From contig CAMRSM010000019.1 in the NCBI GenBank assembly GCA_947053345.1, positions 1-64,000 on the forward strand: a DNA stretch of 64,000 bases. Reading direction: 5' to 3'. The stretch comes from an uncultured Lachnospiraceae bacterium (lineage in GTDB: Bacteria; Bacillota; Clostridia; Lachnospirales; Lachnospiraceae). Below, in pieces: positions 60,084 to 64,000 of the stretch. Positions within the stretch are counted from its first letter, which is position 1. Each line of letters opens with the position of its first letter. A program made the position numbers and the translations under genes. The notes below the pieces were generated by a model that worked only from the letters and a program-made list of their open reading frames with translations, was not told the DNA's origin and made no database searches.

Positions 60084-60235
60084 AAAGCCCGATGCAATCG
60101 CCGAACGTACACATCCCATCATTTTCGATCAACCGCAAAGCGAAAGGCTAAAATATTATACATGGTATCTTTCCTTCTGTCTAATCATAAAATTTGTATC
60201 AGAGACACATTTTTTGTGCAAAAACAAGCCCGATT

Positions 60236-62809
60236 TTACAAGCGAGGATCCACCGGTTCACTCTCAAAGGCGAGCACCCCGAACGAGCATTCGTGCACTT
60301 TGTAAAGCGGCGCGCCCTGCACAAACCTCTCCAGTGCTTCCATACCAAGGGAAAATTCTTTTAGCGCCAGCGTGCGCTTTCGGCTTAAGGAACGCTTTTT
60401 CAGGCGCTTTAAATGGTCAGGCTCCAGATATTCTGCCCCGTAAATGATGCGCAGATATTCCCTTCCCCTGCATTTGACCGCGGGCTGTAGAAGGGAACCG
60501 TTCTGTTTTGCGATATAGGTTTCGGGTTTGACGACCATGCCCTCGCCGCCGTTTCCGGTGAGGGTAAGCCACCATTGAATCCCTTCCGCCACGCTGTCTT
60601 CCTTTTCGGTGTCCACGCACAGATACGGTGTTGCCATGAAAACAGGGTCTATCCCTGTAATGTATTTTTTGATCGTCTCCATATGCCACACATGTTTCTC
60701 CCCGGAGAATGTCCTGCCCTCACACGCCAGGATGTGGAACGGGGCAATGCGGAAGTCGTCCGTGCTTTTTACCGTCCAGCAATATTCGCGGTACGCTTTG
60801 ATATAGCGCGACATATCTTCCTGCTTTTTAAGAAATCGCTCCCGCAGCGCAGTAAGATCGACGTTTTGCGGGTTTTCTTCCTGATTTGCAGAAATGACGG
60901 CATTTTGTCCCGCGCAGGCTTTGGCAAGCGCCTGTACCGCCGAGGAAAGCCCAGCCATACCGGCGCTGCCGGTCGCCGCGTACTGGGTGCGGATCAGGCT
61001 CTGGGCCTTCTGTGACCATGGCATCAGTTCTGTGTCAAGGCATACCCAGTCGGTCGCAAAGTCCGTCCAAAAGTCTGTTTTTTCCAGCACATCACCAAGG
61101 CGGCAAAGCAGTTCTTCTTCCGTGCACAGGTCATCAAAAAAGCGCCGTCCCGTCCGGCTGTAGATGATCCCGCGGGTGCCGTCGGTGATACCAAAACGGT
61201 CTTTCGCGGTTCCTGCATTGCGGCAGAGAATGATCACGGCGCGGGAGCCCATATGCTTTTTTTCACATACCACGTTTCGTATTCCCCTGCTTTTGTAGTA
61301 GGAAAAGGCCTGCAGGGGATGTTCCAGATAGCCGTCAAGTTCGCTTGTCTCACACGGCGACATTGTCGGCGGCAGGTAGATCAGCCAATGCGGATCGGCC
61401 GCGAAGCGCGACATGATCTCCAGCGCGGCAGACGCATTGTTTTCATGGATATCAATGGAAGGCAAAAGCCTGGTTGTGATATGCAGCTTATGGTTAAAAT
61501 CCCCGACAGTGAGCAGATCCCCCATAGTTTCTTCGCTATGGTCTGCAAGTGGTTTTTCCGGTGCATAATATTCCGCCAGCGCATCCACCCAGACAAAATC
61601 CCGTTCCGGGTAGCGGTATGCGGTCAGCTTCCCGCCGTACACGCAGCCGGTATCAATGCAGTAAGTGCCGTTTTGGGCTTTTACTTCCCTGTCCGCGATA
61701 TGGCCGTACACGACCGTGGCGCGTCCCCGGTAATCCGCTGCCCAGTTAAGCCGGACGGGAAGGCCGTAGGAATCCGTTTCGCCGGTCGTTTCGCCGTAGA
61801 GGCAGAATTCGCGTATCCTTGAGGACGTGCGGCCGATATATTCCTGCTTTAACCCCGCGTGGGAGATAACGAGTTTTCCGTCATCCAATACATAATGGCT
61901 GATCAGACCGTCAATGAATTTGGCGGCTTCCGCCTGAAAAGCTTCTCCTTTTGCTTCCAGTTCGCCGATGGTTCGGTCGATGCCGTGCGACATGGAGACT
62001 GTTTTGCCCTGTAGATGCTTGAGCAGCTTTGCGTCGTGGTTGCCGGCAACGGCAATGGCATTCCCGGATGTTACCATGTCCATGACCAGGCGGAGCACCT
62101 CAGCATTTTTAGGACCCCGGTCGCAGAAATCGCCGAGAAATGCTGCTTTCCTGCCGTCCGGATGTGCCCAGCCGGATTCCGTCCTGGCATAACCAAGTTT
62201 TGTGAGGAGCTGCACAAGTTCGTCGAAGCAGCCGTGGATATCCCCGATGATATCCAAAGGTCCGTGTTCGTCCCTCTTGTCGTTCCATAGTTTGGTGCGG
62301 ATGATTTCCGTATGTTCGAGCTGTTCCAGGGAATTGATGATGTAGACAAACCGGAAGCCCTCCCGTTTCAGCCCGCGGATGCTGCGCTTTACCTCGCGGC
62401 AATGCTGGCGGATAACGCGATCAGGGAGGTTGCGGTCCGGGCGCAGCTTGTTCCGTTTTAGCAGCAAATCTTCCGGCAGATTTAACACAATGGCGGCGGC
62501 ATGGACATTTTGTTCTCTGGCGAGGGCGACGATGTGCTTTCTTGCCTCTGTCTGGATGTTTGTGGCATCGATGACCGTCAGTTTGCGGTGGTCAAGCCGC
62601 TTGCCTGCCGCGTAGTACAACAAATCGAATGCGTCCGCGGAAACATCCTGACTGTTTTCGTCGTCGCAGACCATCCCGCGGAAGAAGTCGGAGGAAAGCA
62701 CTTCGGTCGGCAGGAAATGCCGGTTGGCAAAGCTGGTTTTTCCCGAGGAAGTTCCGCCGATCATGGCGACAAGGCAGAATTCCGGCAATTCTATTTTATA
62801 GTTATCCAT
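60236..62809 (-). CDS. pnkp: Polynucleotide kinase-phosphatase-ligase Pnkp (RNA repair)
   Basis: An 857-aa three-domain RNA repair enzyme. The 5'-kinase domain has the P-loop GGTSSGKT (residues 18-25). The middle is a binuclear metallophosphatase (GDIHGCFDEL, GDFCDRGP, GNHD) that removes 2',3'-phosphates. The C-terminal adenylyltransferase/ligase has Lys518 in KKHMGSRAV. With Hen1 it repairs RNAs cut by ribotoxins such as colicin-type tRNA nucleases. The length is near the Clostridium thermocellum enzyme (870 aa). Start 62809 overlaps the hen1 stop by eight bases; an ATG at 62857 is less likely. Confidence 0.95.
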   Translation of the reverse strand: MDNYKIELPEFCLVAMIGGTSSGKTSFANRHFLPTEVLSSDFFRGMVCDDENSQDVSADAFDLLYYAAGKRLDHRKLTVIDATNIQTEARKHIVALAREQNVHAAAIVLNLPEDLLLKRNKLRPDRNLPDRVIRQHCREVKRSIRGLKREGFRFVYIINSLEQLEHTEIIRTKLWNDKRDEHGPLDIIGDIHGCFDELVQLLTKLGYARTESGWAHPDGRKAAFLGDFCDRGPKNAEVLRLVMDMVTSGNAIAVAGNHDAKLLKHLQGKTVSMSHGIDRTIGELEAKGEAFQAEAAKFIDGLISHYVLDDGKLVISHAGLKQEYIGRTSSRIREFCLYGETTGETDSYGLPVRLNWAADYRGRATVVYGHIADREVKAQNGTYCIDTGCVYGGKLTAYRYPERDFVWVDALAEYYAPEKPLADHSEETMGDLLTVGDFNHKLHITTRLLPSIDIHENNASAALEIMSRFAADPHWLIYLPPTMSPCETSELDGYLEHPLQAFSYYKSRGIRNVVCEKKHMGSRAVIILCRNAGTAKDRFGITDGTRGIIYSRTGRRFFDDLCTEEELLCRLGDVLEKTDFWTDFATDWVCLDTELMPWSQKAQSLIRTQYAATGSAGMAGLSSAVQALAKACAGQNAVISANQEENPQNVDLTALRERFLKKQEDMSRYIKAYREYCWTVKSTDDFRIAPFHILACEGRTFSGEKHVWHMETIKKYITGIDPVFMATPYLCVDTEKEDSVAEGIQWWLTLTGNGGEGMVVKPETYIAKQNGSLLQPAVKCRGREYLRIIYGAEYLEPDHLKRLKKRSLSRKRTLALKEFSLGMEALERFVQGAPLYKVHECSFGVLAFESEPVDPRL

Positions 62810-64000
62810 TTTTCGTAAACACCCCCATCTGTGTCGGATTGCCGCAGGCTTCGTCATAGCTGCCGATCCCTGTTATTTCGCAGCGGTAGCCAAAGCGCTC
62901 GCAAATATGTTTAGTCCACTCCGCAAATTCCGCCCTTGTCCACTCAAAGCGGTGGTCGCCGTGCCGCAGGGTATTTTCCTGCATCGCCTCGTAATTGGTG
63001 TTATATTCTTTGTTCGGCGTGGTGAGGATCACGGTGCGCGGCGCGGCAAATTCAAAAAGAACGCGCTCGAAGGCGGGAATGCGCATCGGCTCGATGTGTT
63101 CGATCACCTCGATCACGCATGCGCAGTCAAAGCCCTCAAAACGTTTGTCCTTGTAGGTCAGGGAAGCCTGCATTATCGTCAATTTATTTTTGCGGAAGGG
63201 CTGCATCCGGTCAAGGCGCAGTCGTTTCGCGGCTTTCTCCAAAACCGCCACGGACACGTCGCAGGCTGTGACCTGTTTGATCTGCGGTTCATTGAGCAGA
63301 AGGGAGGTCAGACGGCATTCCCCGCAGCCGAGGTCAATCACGGTAAAAGCTCCGCTTGCAAGCACAGCGTCCCTTACGGTGTTCAGGCGCAGGGTGTTGA
63401 GAGGGGAGTGTGCCGTCTTCCCGGCTTCTTCATCGCCTCCGCTGCCGTTTTCCGAAAGTGGGCATGTTTCTTTGTCCGCATCATGTCTGCCGTGTTTTCT
63501 TGCGGCAGCAGCCTTCCCGCCGTCCGCACTGCTTTTATCACATTCTGCCGCGGCAGTTTTGCTTTCCCCATCTATATTATAGTCCTCGTCCGGCGCATCG
63601 CATTCTTCCCGGTATTCCTCCGCGAGTAAAATATCAATTGCCCTTCTTGCATAGCTTCCCCGCGCGGTAAAATAACGGCGTGCAATTTTTTCTTTGTACG
63701 GATGGCCGGCCAGCCAGCCCTCCCCGTGGTCGAGCAGTTTTTTAATCTCGGCCTCCGCGATAAAATAATGTTTTTGCTTATCAAAAACCGGGATCAGCAC
63801 ATAGAGATGGTTTAACAGCTCGGACAGCCGGACGGTCCCGCGGATGGTAAGGTTGATGTAGGGGGACATTCCCCATTCCGGAAATTCGGTATCAAGCAGC
63901 GTGCGCTCCGTAGTTACGGTGTAGCCGAGCGGCTCAAACAGCTGCTGGGCGAGGTTGGTTTCCCCGTTGTCTTTCAGGGAAAACAGCTGTGCGGTAAGGG
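62802..64000 (-). CDS. hen1: 3'-terminal RNA ribose 2'-O-methyltransferase Hen1 (5' end outside window)
   Basis: About 399 C-terminal residues are visible; the frame stays open to the window edge. The N-terminal half (FEPLGYTVTTERTLLDTEFPEWGMSPYINLTI...) is the bacterial Hen1 domain that activates Pnkp ligase. A linker rich in Asp, Glu, Ala, Ser and Lys follows. The methyltransferase domain has VIDLGCGECRLTSLLL, the metal-binding VIEVIEHIEP and HGDHRFEW. It methylates the 2'-OH at the break before sealing, which guards against a second cut. Directly upstream of pnkp on the same strand. Confidence 0.93.
   Translation of the reverse strand, partial: LTAQLFSLKDNGETNLAQQLFEPLGYTVTTERTLLDTEFPEWGMSPYINLTIRGTVRLSELLNHLYVLIPVFDKQKHYFIAEAEIKKLLDHGEGWLAGHPYKEKIARRYFTARGSYARRAIDILLAEEYREECDAPDEDYNIDGESKTAAAECDKSSADGGKAAAARKHGRHDADKETCPLSENGSGGDEEAGKTAHSPLNTLRLNTVRDAVLASGAFTVIDLGCGECRLTSLLLNEPQIKQVTACDVSVAVLEKAAKRLRLDRMQPFRKNKLTIMQASLTYKDKRFEGFDCACVIEVIEHIEPMRIPAFERVLFEFAAPRTVILTTPNKEYNTNYEAMQENTLRHGDHRFEWTRAEFAEWTKHICERFGYRCEITGIGSYDEACGNPTQMGVFTKNG

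Overview
The window looks like a chromosomal segment of an anaerobic, Gram-positive Clostridia bacterium, most likely a fairly GC-rich member of the Lachnospiraceae. The signs are strong AGGAGG-type ribosome binding sites, TTGACA-17-TATAAT promoters, a class III ribonucleotide reductase, a GerMN lipoprotein, a SpoVB-like flippase, a preQ1-I/QueT pair, and the GGGtGRT/IscU-like pair. Most genes form short co-directional operons with overlapping stops and starts.

Layout: 1-3.2 kb holds the end of an unidentified gene, ligA and metA. 3.4-8 kb holds tag, an APH-like kinase, kptA, tatD, a dead sugar O-acetyltransferase fragment and a methyltransferase-like protein. 8-13.5 kb (minus) holds a SpoVB/MurJ-like flippase and two GH43 enzymes, one cytosolic and one a surface lipoprotein. 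13.6-18.6 kb holds iscS, mnmA, a TPR lipoprotein and hflX. 18.6-22.5 kb is a deoxynucleotide block: paired NrdR-like boxes, a promoter, a hairpin leader, an NrdD with a fused redoxin domain, a divergent ThyX and a Nudix hydrolase. 23-28 kb is a MoxR/DUF58/transglutaminase operon. Next come an array of 112-116 bp repeats, a cytidylate-kinase-like gene and an AI-2E family permease.

30-36 kb is a MacB/FtsX-type ABC system with a large secreted CARDB-like protein and a small membrane protein. 36-44 kb carries trmO, a YdcZ transporter, comEA, a two-component system, a GerMN lipoprotein and comEC. 44-47 kb holds pssA, psd and holA, then tRNA-Ser(CGA). queT (minus) lies behind a preQ1 riboswitch. 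48-51 kb has an RmlD-like reductase, a 679-aa regulator with two helix-turn-helix regions and, converging on it, an unlisted 32-codon peptide gene. 51.7-57.8 kb has a carbohydrate-binding lipoprotein, a DUF1292 protein, ilvE, and the IscU-like/GGGtGRT pair.

57.8-60.2 kb is visibly AT-rich and looks acquired. It holds a broken small gene, two short unknown genes, a TxpA-like type I toxin with a convergent candidate antisense RNA, and a serine recombinase. The window ends in a minus-strand RNA repair cassette, hen1 (cut by the edge) and pnkp.

The signals most worth following are: a dispersed structured element that carries an extended -10 box and a ribosome-binding-site-like loop (three tandem copies, one single copy, one partial copy); the two-HTH regulator with its convergent peptide and palindromic -10; the type I toxin-antitoxin locus; the NrdR-box/NrdD-redoxin arrangement; and a possible three-way-junction RNA beside the recombinase.
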